From Ursus arctos (Eukaryota; Chordata; Mammalia; Carnivora; Ursidae), in NCBI RefSeq assembly GCF_023065955.2, contig NW_026622797.1:57595689-57659688 (forward strand): DNA of 64,000 bases, written 5' to 3'. Position numbers and translations under genes: made by a program. A model generated the notes under the pieces. The model saw only the letters and a program-made list of their open reading frames with translations, did not search any database and was not told the origin of the DNA. Below are positions 1-10,644 of the stretch, one piece after another (position 1 is the first letter of the stretch; each line of letters starts with the position of its first letter).

Positions 1-1250
1 TTTGGTTTAAATCATTTTTATATATATTTTGTTTCCTCTGTCCTTCTTTTCCTTTCTTGGCATTTGTTTAATTATTAATTAATTTTATTACTCCATTTCC
101 TCCATGTTTTGGATTACTAGTAATACATTGCCTAAGGTTTACTCTAGCCTATAGCATGCATCCCTATCTTCTTAGAGCCTATCTTCAATTAGAGTCTAAT
201 TAGGCTCTGATTTTCCATACAATGCAAAATTCTTAGATGCTTTAATTTCATTTACCACATTTCTGTCCTTTGTGATACTGTTGTCATATATTTTACCTCT
301 GCATTGTTATAAACCTCACTATACATCAGTATTACTGCTTTAAACAATTGAAATTCATTTAGAATTAGCCACATGATTACTCCTTTCCAAGCTTCCCATT
401 CCTTCTTGCATTACCATACTTCCATCTGAGATCATTTTTATTCTTCCTGAAGAGCTTTCTTATTTCTTTTAGTTCAGACTTGCTGACTATGAATTATCTC
501 AGGTTTTGTTTGTCTGGAATCAGTTTTGTCTTCATTTTACAAGATTATTTTCACTGATCGTAGAATTCTAGCTTGGCAGTCACTTTTCTTTCAGCATTGG
601 CTGTCATTGATTCTGTTAAAAACGGCTGTCAGTCTTATAGTGGCTTCTCTGAAAATGTGTTTTTTCTCTTTGGAAAATTCTACGATTTTTCTCCATGTCT
701 TTAGTTGCCTAGTTCTGGTTCTATTTGCATTTATCCTTCATAGTTTCATGGAGTTTCTTGAATCTGTTGGCAAATTATTATTCAGTTAACTCTACAAATA
801 TTGCCTTTGCTTCCTTCAGCATTGCATTTGAGTCCTTTGGGACTCAAATTACATGTGTGCTATTGATGTCATATATCCCTTTTCTTCTGTATTTTTATTT
901 TTTTTCCCCTTCTCTGAGTATTAATCTTGATTTTTATTTTTTATTGATCAATGTGTTATTCCCCTTTATTTGTTGTCCTTATTTGTCTATAGAGACCATC
1001 TATTGAATTCTTATTTTTTACATTGTATTTTTTAGTTCTATAAGTTTCATTTGATTCTTTTCTTACAGATTTCAGTATGCTGATTAAATAGTCCCTCTCA
1101 TAGTTTTTAATAAAAATGCTAATCATAATTATTTTAATGTCTGTTTTATACAACTCCAATATTTGTACCTCTCAATGTATTTTTATTACTTACTTTCTCA
1201 ATTTTCAGTCATTGGGCTTTGTTTTATTTCATACTTGGAATGCTTTATTA
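1..1250 (-). mobile_element. Old L1 (L1M/HAL1-like) 3' region, antisense
   Basis: Long T-rich tract. Phrases such as 'cttcctgaagagctttctt', 'tctcaggttttgtttgtct' and 'ttctataagtttcattt' recall the antisense of old mammalian L1/HAL1 3' sequence. The L1 plus strand is A-rich, so T-richness gives minus orientation. No intact ORF remains. It is interrupted on the right by a younger L1. Family recognition is from memory and the subfamily is uncertain. Confidence 0.6.
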
Positions 1251-1672
1251 AATGATGTGCACTTGGTTTTCCTGTCTCTTTTTTTCCTTTATGATCATTT
1301 GTTTTGTTTCTTAAATTCCACATGAGTGAAATCATATGATATTTGTCTTTCTCTGACAGACTTATTTCGCTTAGCATAATATACTCTAGCTCCATCCATG
1401 TCATGCAAATGGCAAGATTTCATTCTTTGTTATAGCTGAGTAATATTCCATTGTATATCATACTACTGCAGAGAACAAACTGATGGTTACCAGAGGGGAC
1501 ACGGATGGGGGAATGGGTTAAATAGGTGATGGAGATTAAGGCGTGCACTTGTTGTGATGAGCACTGGGTGTTGTACCTAGATGTTCAATCACTGAATTGT
1601 ACACCTGAAACTAATATTACACTACATGTTAACTAACTGGAATTTAAATAAAAACTAAAAAAAAAAAATGGT
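1251..1672 (+). mobile_element. Young carnivore L1 3' end with inverted 5' half (twin priming)
   Basis: From about 1465 to 1672 the sequence is a sense L1 3' end: 'gagaacaaactgatggttac', 'gagcactgggtgttgtacc', 'gttaactaactggaattt', then an A tail. From about 1251 to 1463 it is the reverse complement of the part that normally lies just upstream. Read on the minus strand this contains 'tggaatattactcagc' and 'gatttcactcatgtgg'. An inverted upstream half joined to a sense 3' half is the usual product of twin-primed L1 integration. The flanking duplication is not clear. Confidence 0.8.
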
Positions 1673-2250
1673 GTCATTTTCCTTCATAGAAGATTTAGAT
1701 TTCTTCTGGCGGGATGATACATACAATAGGAGAAGTTCACTTTAATCTCCTTAAGGCTGAACTCTTTCCAGTTTGCCTTTATTTCTATGGTGTAGCTCTT
1801 CCAAGAGATCTCAGAAAGATCAGAATCCTTCTTCTCTGGTGAGCTCTGTACTCCAACGTTTGTAACAACGTAAGAGTGTCAAAAAATCTCTGCCTAGCTT
1901 TTAACCCCTTATTAGATGGTTTCTGCTTGGTTTCTCAGAGATTCACCTTGTACATGCACATTCACATTTCATGTAGACTATTGGTTATGCTTTCCTGTAG
2001 CTCTGTTTCTCTGGGATCGCGATCCCTCGAGTCCTGGCTGTTTTTGTAGCATTGAATGCCAACTGTACACTGCTGTTTCTGTTTGGCCTTTTAAACTTTC
2101 CTTGTGATTTGACAAATGCCCTGAAGGGAAAACTGCTGTGAACACAGGTCCTTCCTCAATGTACTTCCCTTTTCCTCATAATCTTATCACTTCACATGTT
2201 GGCTGCCTTCACTGATTTTAGTTATTTTATAGTAACTTTTTTAAGACAAT
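1673..2250. other. Unassigned stretch
   Basis: No gene or clear repeat. It may continue the old antisense L1 that the younger L1 interrupted. It contains a 14-bp perfect palindrome (GGGATCGCGATCCC, 2013-2026), which is not rare enough to mean much. Confidence 0.3.
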
Positions 2251-2285
2251 TTTTTGAAATTTTATTTATTCATTTGAGATAGAGA

Positions 2286-2318
<33 letters not shown>

Positions 2319-2464
2319 CACAAGCAGGGAGAGGAGCAGAAGGGGAGGGAGAAGCAGACTCCCTGCTGAGCAGGGAGCCAGATGTGAGGCTCCATCCCAG
2401 GACCCTGGGATCATGACCTGAGCCAAAGGCAGATGCTTAACTGACTGAGCTACCCAGGCACCCT
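2251..2464 (-). mobile_element. Can-SINE, antisense
   Basis: Starts with the reversed tail (tttatttattcatttgag), then a (GA)n tract, 'gaagcagactccctgctgag', 'tgggatcatgacctgag' and the tRNA-like head ending 'ctacccaggcaccc'. This is the order of a reversed lysine-tRNA-derived carnivore SINE. It is fairly diverged and has no obvious TSD. Confidence 0.95.
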
Positions 2465-2509
2465 ATTGTAAATTTGGGCAGTATTTTCTTAATTGTCATA
2501 ATCATTACC

Positions 2510-3480
2510 AGTGGGAGAGTTATTGTCCTATCTTGGATGTGTTGAGTTGAGGCACCTGCCCAAATGGAGATGTCTAGTAGACAGTATGGTGCTTAAGGAA
2601 GGAATTTAGGACTGAAATTTATATTGGGACCATGGATTAAGAGTCAACATAATACAGGGGTTCCTGGAGATTGTGAGAGTGAATGAATCTCCCAAGGAAA
2701 ATGTGTAATGTGCAATAACACCCGAGGAGAGGTAATCTTGCCAAATATTATATTTTGGGGATGAGTAGGCCAATAGGGAGTGGCCATAGGTTTTGGAGGA
2801 AATCCAGGAAATTATGTCACTGACAGTAAGGAAGGAGTCTCAAGAAAATTTGGAGTGTCAAGAAAAGTCAAGGTAAGTGAAAAAATTTTATATGGAATTC
2901 CATTTATGATTTTGGCAAAAGAGATTTTAGAAGTCAGGTAGGTTAAAGATTAGAGCAAGTAAAAACAGTTACCAGAGACGTATTTTGAGAAGCTTGGTTG
3001 TGAGGAGACAGAGAGAGAATAAAAAGACTTCGGCATTTTTATAGGCTGAAAGAAAAGTCCCATCAGAAAACAAAGGATAACGTCTAAACTGGGAAGGCAG
3101 GGATCATGCCTGTATTGTGATATTGTGATTAGCTGAATCCTCATCATGAAACAAAGTGCTGGGACATGCTTGGGGTTCAGTATTTATCTACTGAATGAAA
3201 GACTTAAATGAAGCTGATGAGGATAAAGTCGAGAGGCAGTATATGACTGGAAGGAGTTGACAAAGGAGTTTGAGAGGGAAAAAGACAAGGAGATGGAGAA
3301 GACTCTTCTACTGAGCCAGGAAAGATGCGCGTGAGGAAGGGAGAAGGTGCACACAGTTTGTAGGTTTGTGAACAGGGTCAGAAAGTTGGAGAAATTCTTA
3401 TTTTATTTTCTCTGGGCAGAAGGAAGTGAGAGTGATGGAGGGTGCTGGAATTGAAAGGACTATGCCTGACAGCTTACAGG
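2510..3480 (-). mobile_element. L2 fragments, antisense
   Basis: Purine-rich sequence with diverged antisense-L2 phrases ('aaatggagatgtctagtag', 'tgagagggaaaaagacaagg', 'gagagtgatggagg'). It is old, with indels. The element is broken and the edges are approximate. Confidence 0.5.
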
Positions 3481-4660
3481 ATGTTTCAGTTTGAGACCAT
3501 GACTTTATTTAATCTGATTTTTATTTGTAATCATAATATATTTCAGATATATAGAAATAATGTAAATTAATGTAACATACACCCTCTAGAAGCCCAAATA
3601 TGTACCATCTAAATATAAATTGCTAATATTCTTTCCATATTTGTATAAGATCTAGGAGATAAAATTTTACTGAAATGTTAACCATTTAACATTCTCCTTC
3701 CATGATCTTTCTCCTTTCCTTCCCCCTTCCTGTTCCTAAAGATAGTGTACATCATTGCCATATAGATTTCAAGTTTTTATCCTAATGTATCTACTCATAA
3801 ACACTACCAGCGTACCTCAGAGATATTCCGGGTTTGCTTCCAAACCATCACAATAAAGCAAACATCACAAGAAAGTGAGTCAAATGAATTTTTTTTGTTC
3901 CCTAGTACATATAAAAGTTGTGTTTACACTGTTCTGTAGTCTATTAAATGTGCAATAACATTATGTCTAAAAGAACAGTGGATATACCTTAATTTAAAAG
4001 TACTGTATGGCTAAAAAATACTGGCCATCATCTGAGCTTTCAGTGTCTCATAATCACTGATCACAGACAATTGTAACATATATAATAATGACAGGAAAGT
4101 TCGAAAGATTGTGGGAATTACCAAAATGTCCCACAGAGACACAAACTGAGCAGGTGCTGTTGAAAAAAAAAAGGGTACTGACCGACTTGTTCAATTCCAG
4201 GTTGCTACAAGCCTTCATTTTGTAAACAAATGCAATATCTGAGAAGCACAGTAAAGCAATTAAGTGCAATCAGATGAGGTATGCCTGAATATGCTGCGGT
4301 TATTGTGTTTGAATTTCTCATAAATGTTATACTCTATCATCTTACAACTTTTAAGCATGATTTTTATTTTTCAGATATATCATGCTGATGCATCTAGGCT
4401 ATTCATTTTAGCTGTTATATAGTATTACAGTGCTTGAATATACCAGAAAGTACTGATCCACACCCCTGAATGACAATTGGGTTGTTTCTGCCTTTCTGTC
4501 TTTGCCAACAGAGCTCTACTGAACTCTCTTGTGCATGTCTCCTTGTCTACCAGTTCAAGAGTTCTTCAAGGATATTGGTAAAATGTCTAGGGTTTATGGT
4601 TTGTGTATCTTCAGCGTTGCTCAATATTGCTAACGTGCTTGCTAAGAAATTATGAATTTA
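3481..4660 (-). mobile_element. Old L1M 3' UTR-like sequence, antisense, split by a Tigger
   Basis: The T-rich flanks at 3481-3808 and 4291-4660 read as one antisense L1M 3' region once the Tigger1 copy at 3809-4290 is removed. The right flank has the low-copy 'gtttgtgtatcttcagcgttg' style of L1M 3' sequence. Subfamily not assigned. Confidence 0.5.
3809..4290 (-). mobile_element. Tigger1-like DNA transposon, internally deleted
   Basis: The left end (cagcgtacctcagagatatt) and right end (gatgaggtatgcctg) are inverted copies of the Tigger1 terminus. Inner flanks also match: 'acaataaagcaaacatcac', 'gtctattaaatgtgcaata', 'cactgatcacagacaattg', 'gaattaccaaaatgt' and 'gaagcacagtaaagc'. About 240 bp of each end are joined near 4048, so the pogo-type transposase gene is missing. 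It is therefore a non-autonomous deletion derivative. Confidence 0.85.
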
Positions 4661-4669
4661 TAATGGAAC

Positions 4670-4676
<7 letters not shown>

Positions 4677-4704
<28 letters not shown>
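4677..4704. repeat. (TG)n microsatellite
   Basis: Uninterrupted TG dinucleotide run of about 14 units, followed by a short GA-rich tail. It lies at the right edge of the antisense L1. Confidence 0.95.
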
Positions 4705-4707
<3 letters not shown>

Positions 4708-5450
4708 GAGAGAGATTTTTCACTCTTCAGCTTAGGGTTTGGAAGGCAGAAAGTAGATGTTTGAGGAGATCTATGGTTGAAATATTCTAGTAGTGTGGCA
4801 GAAGGACAAGAGTCAATAAAGTCGAAATATCAAAGGAAATGAAGACTGGAAGAGAAAGGTAGCTTGAAAGGAAACAGAAGATCAAAGAATTGAAGATTTC
4901 AGCCAGGCCAAAAGCAAGCCTATGAGAGAACAGGAAGTTTTACGGCTAGGATGTGGTTAGCCTGTGGAATGTCGGTATTTAAATTTTTGGCTCTACATCA
5001 GTTACATTAATTATAAGGCACAAGAGAAGTTTATACAGCAGAAATAAAGTGGAGGTGAAAGCAAATGTACCAGAACATCAACAGAACTGGGAAGACTGGG
5101 TGTTAAACCTATCATCTACACATACCAATGAATTTGTCCAGGATAATAGTGGGATTTCACCCCAGATAATGTCACACATTTTGAGGGGTCTTTTTCTGCC
5201 AGGTAGCAGATGGGATGGAGACCCTGAAAGCTCAGTACAGTAGTGTGTGATCTTTACTGGGAGAAGATAGGAGCAGGTTTTTTTTTTTTTTTTTCTTTTT
5301 TTGGCAGAGAGAAGGCTTTTGAATAAGCAGTGCTTGGAATTAAGACGGACGTGTTAAAGATGCAATGGTGACTGCATATGCTCGGTCTGGTAAGTGGTCA
5401 GGGCTGAGCTAGAGCAGATGGCAGGGAGGAAAGGACTGCAAATAACAATT
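4705..5450. other. Purine-rich unassigned sequence, possibly L2 antisense
   Basis: Rich in GAAG/GGAGA words like antisense L2. I cannot align it convincingly. It contains a run of 17 T (5278-5294). The short open frames are unsupported. Confidence 0.3.
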
Positions 5451-7464
5451 CATGTCACATTTTACTCTATAATTTGATGTTTGGGGATCAGTTGGGATCA
5501 GTTGCTCAGTTGGGATCTCTATGACAAATTTCCATGCTTGTGAAACCATCCCACCCCGAAGCTAAGGATGGCACTAGTGCAGAAAGAAACCTGAGAAGAC
5601 GAGAAGGGAACAAGTTAGTGAAGACAGCACTCCCAAGTATGCTTTAGATTCACGTGGTAACCATATAGAATGGGAACTAGCTTCCCGGGCTGGAGGAGTG
5701 GTGAAGGCACCACGCCATGTAGTGCCTTGGTATTTGAAAATGGAATTTACCAGGCCGTTTGGCAAGCTCAACAGTCCGAGTATGTCATTATGATTATAGA
5801 GCAACATAGGAATGATGAGGCTTGCTGTCCCGAAGAGGGTTGTTAGTCCAGGCGGACACTGTGGAATCACCCGGAGGTATAGCTCGGGCACTGCTGCCGG
5901 GCTTCTACTGTCCTTGTACCTTTCTTCTCTCTGTCCAGGCCAGGTGCGTTACAAGTTGTAGCTCTTATGTCTCTACAGCACCACTTTGCTTGACGATAGA
6001 CTGATTAATCCATGACTTCTTGCCTGAAAAATAAAACAAAATAAAAACTATCGTATGCCCCCCGCTGGAGAATCTGGACGTGTCCTAGTCGTCCATGTCC
6101 CAAGTGAACAGATCCATTTCTCATTTGGTGGCTTGGCTAGAATTTAAGCTTGCAGTTTAGTGGAAAGCTGTTTTGCTTAAACTCGCTGAATTAATCTTTG
6201 TCTCTGGATATCTCTCTTTTTGAGGAAAGAAATCTGAGGTTTAGCTTCCATGCTAGACAAAGGACTATGTATATATTCATTCTTACCATCATCCTAGATT
6301 ATAGATATGATAGTTTCTTCTTATGCAACAGACACAATTTGTCACACTTTTTGGGCAGCTGTGCCTTACACTTCTTCACAAGAAACACGCCTATGTAATG
6401 CATTGGGATCAAACTGCTCTGTTAACCCATCTGACTTGGGGGACCCCAACTGTCTTCCGAGAAAACCAGGTCTCTTGTGTTCACAGATAGTTTTTAATTT
6501 AGCTCTATAGATAATTTTCTCTCTGGGCACTATTTTAATCCTTAAATTGTATTTAACATTTTTAGTTAATAACTTCATCATCCTTATAGGTAGTATATTG
6601 AGGTAAATTATAATATATGTAAATATATCTAATTTGGTAAATAATCTTTATAAGCTCCACCTACAACAATCTGTACTCATAAAAACATTTCCACAACAAA
6701 TCTATCAGGGACGTAGTCATTACCAAGTGGTATGGTTAAAGAAAATGTGCTGTGGGGAGTATCCAGCAAGTTAGAATTTCTTCCACCATTCTCTCCAAAT
6801 GGATCTTTCTCTCATATATTTTTTTGGTATGTCTCCGACTGCGCTTAAAGCTAGGAAATGCTGTGAGTGTTTGGTAGCATGCACTAGCAAGAAATCTCAG
6901 GAGGGATTTGTGAATTGTCTAAATGACTAAGTCACATAGCAGTAAATGAGATGTGTGCAGAAAGGGTTTGCACTGAGTAGAAACCAGGTCAGTTCCAGAT
7001 TCCCTCATGTTTGGAAGGAGGCCAGATGAAGGCAATGGTAGATAAAGTATTCCATGGTGAGAAGGGCTCGACCCCAGTCTGATCAGTCAAGACTGAGACC
7101 TTTGGGCCAGGGAAAGGAGGGTGGACTGGGGTGCAGAGGAAATGATGGGAGAAAAGTGAGTTCCAAAGTATTGAGAACATTTCGGTGGCACTCTTATCTA
7201 AGGAGGCAGTGTCCTGCTTCGGGGCCAAGGGCATGCATCTCATGATTCCTGGGCTCTTCTCATTGCTATGACCACCACTTTAGGCTTTACCGTGAAGTGG
7301 GAATTTGTTCAGAAGCCACAGGTACGTCCTTACACGCTCTCCAAAGCTCTGGGATTTTGTAGTGGGGCAGCCTCATTCTACTTATCCTCAGCTCTAAGAG
7401 AGTTTGATGTCGGGCTGGCTAGAGGGTAAAGTTCCCAAGGACAGGAATGCAAATACAACCGGTA
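5451..7464. other. Low-copy or unassigned sequence
   Basis: No gene or repeat that I recognise. 5540-6130 is less AT-rich and has scattered CpG (cccgaagctaag, gtcccgaagagg, cacccggagg). This could be an old LTR or unique sequence. 6580-6660 is very AT-rich. The 105-codon minus frame at 5574-5891 has no recognisable domain. Confidence 0.3.
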
Positions 7465-7670
7465 CTGAATAGCTTTGCAAAGCACAGAGCACAGGGCTCT
7501 GCACCGTGTTGAGGACATTCACCGAGCACCCATAAACCCCCTTGAGACAGGTGCCATTCTTTTCTCCATTTGATGGGAGAGAAGGTGCGTCTCAGAGAAG
7601 GTAAGCAACTTACTTACAGTAGTAAACAGCAGGGCTGGAGTTGAAACCCAGAAGTCTGCCTCCAGAGACT
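7465..7670 (-). mobile_element. MIR SINE, antisense
   Basis: Degenerate antisense MIR: 'cattcaccgagcaccc', 'gacaggtgccattcttttc', 'gtaagcaacttacttacag', 'ggctggagttgaaacccag'. The order runs from the 3' to the 5' end of MIR, hence minus strand. Confidence 0.7.
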
Positions 7671-8049
7671 TGCTGTCTATCTACCCTGACAGTTGTTGAA
7701 TTAATTTTAATTGCTTTGCTAAGGGAGGAAACTGTTGCTGGAAGTGGGAAATACTTAGAATTGTGGTGAATACTTAGAGTACAAGCTACAAAACCTGAGG
7801 CTGGCTTCCGTGGAGGTGCATACGTGAGATAATTTATATGATACCTATGAGGTTGGTTAAAAATAGTGGATACAATTTGAAATAATAAGCAGGACAAGTT
7901 GAACGACTTTGTTATCGATTCAAATGGTAAATTTTGAAAATTTACTTGAAAAGTTACCTCCTCCCACAAACTCTTTAATAAGCAAACGACAAACACTGGG
8001 ATTTTTGAATTCCTTTTATTTGCTTTGTCCCATAATGCAACAATTTGAA
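7671..8049. other. Unassigned sequence
   Basis: AT-rich single-copy-looking DNA with no recognisable repeat. The 128-codon antisense frame (7610-7996) overlaps the MIR at one end and has no domain that I recognise. Confidence 0.3.
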
Positions 8050-8240
8050 GACGTATATATACACGATGGAATGTTACTCAGCCATTAAAAAAAGAATGAG
8101 ATCTTGCCATTTGTAACAACATGGGTGGACCCAGAGGGTATTGGGTTAAGTGAAATAAGTGAAAGACAGACAAATACAAATAAGTGGTTTCACTTATATG
8201 TGAAATCTAAGAAGCAAAACAAATGAGCAAACAATGAGCA
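8050..8240 (+). mobile_element. L1 3' fragment, sense
   Basis: Sense L1 3' sequence: 'cgatggaatgttactcagcc', 'atgagatcttgccatttg', 'aacaacatgggtggaccc', 'agtgaaataagtgaaagaca', 'tttcacttatatgtg'. It has no tail or full 3' end and is therefore truncated at both sides. Confidence 0.85.
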
Positions 8241-8724
8241 AAAATAGACCTTCTAAAGATTTGTTAATTAACACACATTCATATGGAGCCTTCAGACACA
8301 GGGCACATGGTCCTTGCTGAAGAGTAGAAAGGTAAGATGAAAGGCGGTATCAGCACCAAGTTGCTGCTCGTCTGGTAGGAGGCGAGCGGGGAACCAGGCC
8401 AGTGGTGTGGGAGAGCAAAAAGGACAAAGAATGCCTTGCAGAGTGAAGAACGGAAATGGGCGAGTATAGGCTCAGGGAGAAATTCCTGGAGAAGGTGAGC
8501 CAGCGGGACCAATTTAAAGCAAGGATTAATTGTAAAGTGGAGAGCCAAACAGATTTTTATTATTCGGGGACCTAATGAAGATGAGGAAAGGTATACTGAA
8601 TATAGACATCTTAGAATAAGTAACACTAAACTAGGAAGGAAAAAGAGCAGTGGTGGGTAAGCCAAGGATTCTTTTATAGTTACATGTGGAATGCATTGAG
8701 AGGAAAATAAATGCTTGCTTTGTA
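8241..8724. other. Unassigned sequence
   Basis: Moderately GC-containing, purine-rich. The 128-codon minus frame (8279-8665) has no recognisable domain. It could be a decayed L2. Confidence 0.25.
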
Positions 8725-8780
8725 CAGTTTTAATATAAAAATTATTTTAGTCACAAGTGATAACTCAAAGAGGCTTAGGC

Positions 8781-8819
8781 AAAAAAAAAAAAAAGAAAGA
8801 AAGAAAAGAAAAAGAAAAG
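8781..8819. repeat. A-rich/(GAAA)n tract
   Basis: A14 followed by GAAA-type units. Low-complexity purine tract inside the older repeat. Confidence 0.9.
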
Positions 8820-8931
8820 TAGGGAGGGAAAAATAATCTATGCACTAAACTAAAGTTTGGTGTATCTAGATGTAAGGGCTCAGATGACTTGGTCTCTCTC
8901 TATCTGGGACTCTGCTTGTTTCTGTTTTTGT

Positions 8932-9027
8932 TTTTACTGAGTTCTGTTGGCCACCGTAGAGTTCGTCATTAGTTTGTGATGTAGTGTTCCGTGATTCATT
9001 GGTTGCATGTAACACCCGGTGCTCCAC
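8932..9027 (-). mobile_element. Very short 5'-truncated L1 3' end, antisense
   Basis: Reads as the reverse complement of the carnivore L1 3' terminus: 'gttggccaccgtagag', 'tcattagtttgtgatgtag', 'gttccgtgattcattg', 'aacacccggtgctcca'. CTGTTTTTGT occurs at both edges (8922-8931 and 9028-9037), a likely 10-bp TSD. About 96 bp were inserted into the older repeat. Confidence 0.75.
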
Positions 9028-9439
9028 CTGTTTTTGTACTGTTGTCTCCCTAAGGGAGGGCTCTGTTCAGAAGGTGGTAAGATGGGCCCCAGAAACGCCA
9101 GGCTAACCCAGCGAGCCTCTGGGCAACTCTGGTGGAACTTCCGAGAGTGGCTTGGATTCACCTGTTTGAGTCACGAGCCTATCTCTGAACGCTGCCAGAG
9201 GGAGGAAACTGGTGATGGGCTACGCATCTGGACGCAGGGGAGGAGACCATGGCGTAGTCCACCCCACCCAGACTACATGGTCTGGAGAAGGGGAGGTACC
9301 GCAAAGGAAAAGTAAGGTCGTGTTACCGAAAGACAATGTTGGGCAAGACAAAACACAACTGTTGACAGCAATAGTACCTTTTCTTTCTGGAATGTTCCCA
9401 TATAATATCATATTCTAATCTATTCAATATAATGACAAT

Positions 9440-9855
9440 TTAGTGTGTGGATGGATGTCCTTAAAATAGTTTTAAAGATCCTGGAAGCCTTCCTGTGTGC
9501 TCTTCCGCCTGCCTGCATTGTCCCGCTTTTCCTCAACTCCCTTTATAAACTAGTTACTGTCTATTTGTCTTTTGTGTCTCAGCAGGAACATCACTTTTTC
9601 AGGAAAGCTTTCTTTAACTTAAGCAACAGTTTAGTGCCTCTTTTAAATATAGGCGTCTGTACTTTTTTTCGTGGGCTTACCATAAGATTTGTTAATTTTC
9701 CATTAACATTTACCTATCTTTTTGTCTTCCTGATCGCCTACAAGTTCCATGAGGACAAAGAATGCAAGTATGCCCTCCACTGTTGATTTTTCAGTGGCTA
9801 GCACAGTGCCTGGCAAAGTGGGCATGAAAATAATTGCTGAATGAATAAATAACTT
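9440..9855 (+). mobile_element. L2 3' end, sense
   Basis: Ends with the L2 terminus: 'aagttccatgaggacaaag', 'gctagcacagtgcctggc', 'ttgctgaatgaataaataa'. Upstream 'ttcctcaactccctt' and 'aggaaagctttcttta' fit degraded L2 3' sequence. The 113-codon open frame at 9445-9786 lies in this repeat and is not treated as a gene. Confidence 0.8.
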
Positions 9856-9934
9856 GAATTAAGCCTTAAAAATCTGGAGCATTTGGCTAAAATGTAGAAT
9901 AAAATTTGCCGAATTTTCTCCTTTACATTTTGGT

Positions 9935-9955
9935 GTTGTTGTTGTTGTTGTTGTT
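9935..9955. repeat. (GTT)7 microsatellite
   Basis: Seven perfect GTT trinucleotides. Confidence 0.95.
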
Positions 9956-10625
9956 AAAAGCCACATTTAACAATGGCGTGTACCAAGGTCTTGAAGATCG
10001 GCACTTCTGTCGAGAGTTACGGTAGTCTGCTCTTGCTTAAAGATGTTATACATCTTATAACTAATCATGCTTTTCTTATTTACTGGATTTCTAGGAAGAT
10101 GAAGAGTCAAATTTACTGAATTTATTTAAATAATTTTTCCTATAATTTTGTAAACTTACCTCAAATCCCCTTCAAGCACAAGTAGGACGTGAGTAAATAA
10201 GCCATAAAGAGTGGTAGTTTTCACTTTCTGACATCAAACTTAAAACTAGAACAGATCTTTGTTTCCCACAATTGTCTTTGTTAAACCCATGGTAATTACC
10301 TGAAAAGAGCTAGGAGTTAAAATGTTTCATAGGATCTCTTCCCATGTTGGAGCATATTTCCATCTGAGAAATTGTAAAGCTATTTAGTTCTAATTACCAG
10401 AAGCAGAACTGAATTAATTTATAGTGGATTATTCCCTAGAGAAATCACCTCTCCTTTACTTTCAGAACACTTACTACCAAGAGAGTTAACTCACTGAGAT
10501 TTGCAGAGATCTGCTTCACACAGCAGTCTTGGGTGATGGTGAAGCCTTCAGAAACCTGAGAAGGGGGCTCTCCAAGAAAATGTGGGTAAGAACGGGAGCT
10601 GGCTTGCTATCTCCTCTCTCCTCTA
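9956..10625. other. Low-copy sequence
   Basis: No recognisable gene or repeat. AT-rich, single-copy in appearance. It leads up to the CTCF-like motif. Confidence 0.3.
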
Positions 10626-10644
10626 GGGTGCCCCCTGTTGGCCT
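10626..10644 (-). promoter_or_regulatory. CTCF-like binding motif
   Basis: The minus strand reads AGGCCAACAGGGGGCACCC. The vertebrate CTCF consensus is TGGCCACCAGGGGGCGCTA. The GGCCA and CAGGGGGC cores are kept and most differences fall at tolerated positions. Motif match only. Occupancy cannot be seen from sequence. Confidence 0.6.

Larger units (their letters stand above)
8725..9375. mobile_element. Old interspersed repeat, family not named, split by a short L1
   Basis: The order 'cacaagtgataactcaaag', 'ggcttaggc', 'ctctctatctgggactctg', 'gtggtaagatgggcccc', 'ccaaaggaaaagtaaggt', 'gttaccgaaaga', 'gggcaagacaaaacacaac' matches an old mammalian repeat that I remember by sequence but cannot name safely. 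An A-rich simple tract and a 96-bp L1 insertion interrupt it. Confidence 0.5.

Noticed and set aside
2013..2026. 14-bp perfect palindrome GGGATCGCGATCCC
   Set aside because: A few perfect 14-bp palindromes are expected by chance in 64 kb. No other sign of function.
5483..5515. GGGATCAGTT repeated near 5485-5505
   Set aside because: Only two imperfect short units. Unremarkable micro-duplication.
5574..5891. 105-codon minus-strand frame
   Set aside because: No recognisable domain, and length is within expectation for 64 kb of random frames.
7610..7996. 128-codon minus-strand frame
   Set aside because: Overlaps antisense MIR sequence at one end and has no protein family signature.
9445..9786. 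113-codon frame resembling a small membrane protein
   Set aside because: The interval is L2 3' sequence, and hydrophobicity follows from T-rich codons.
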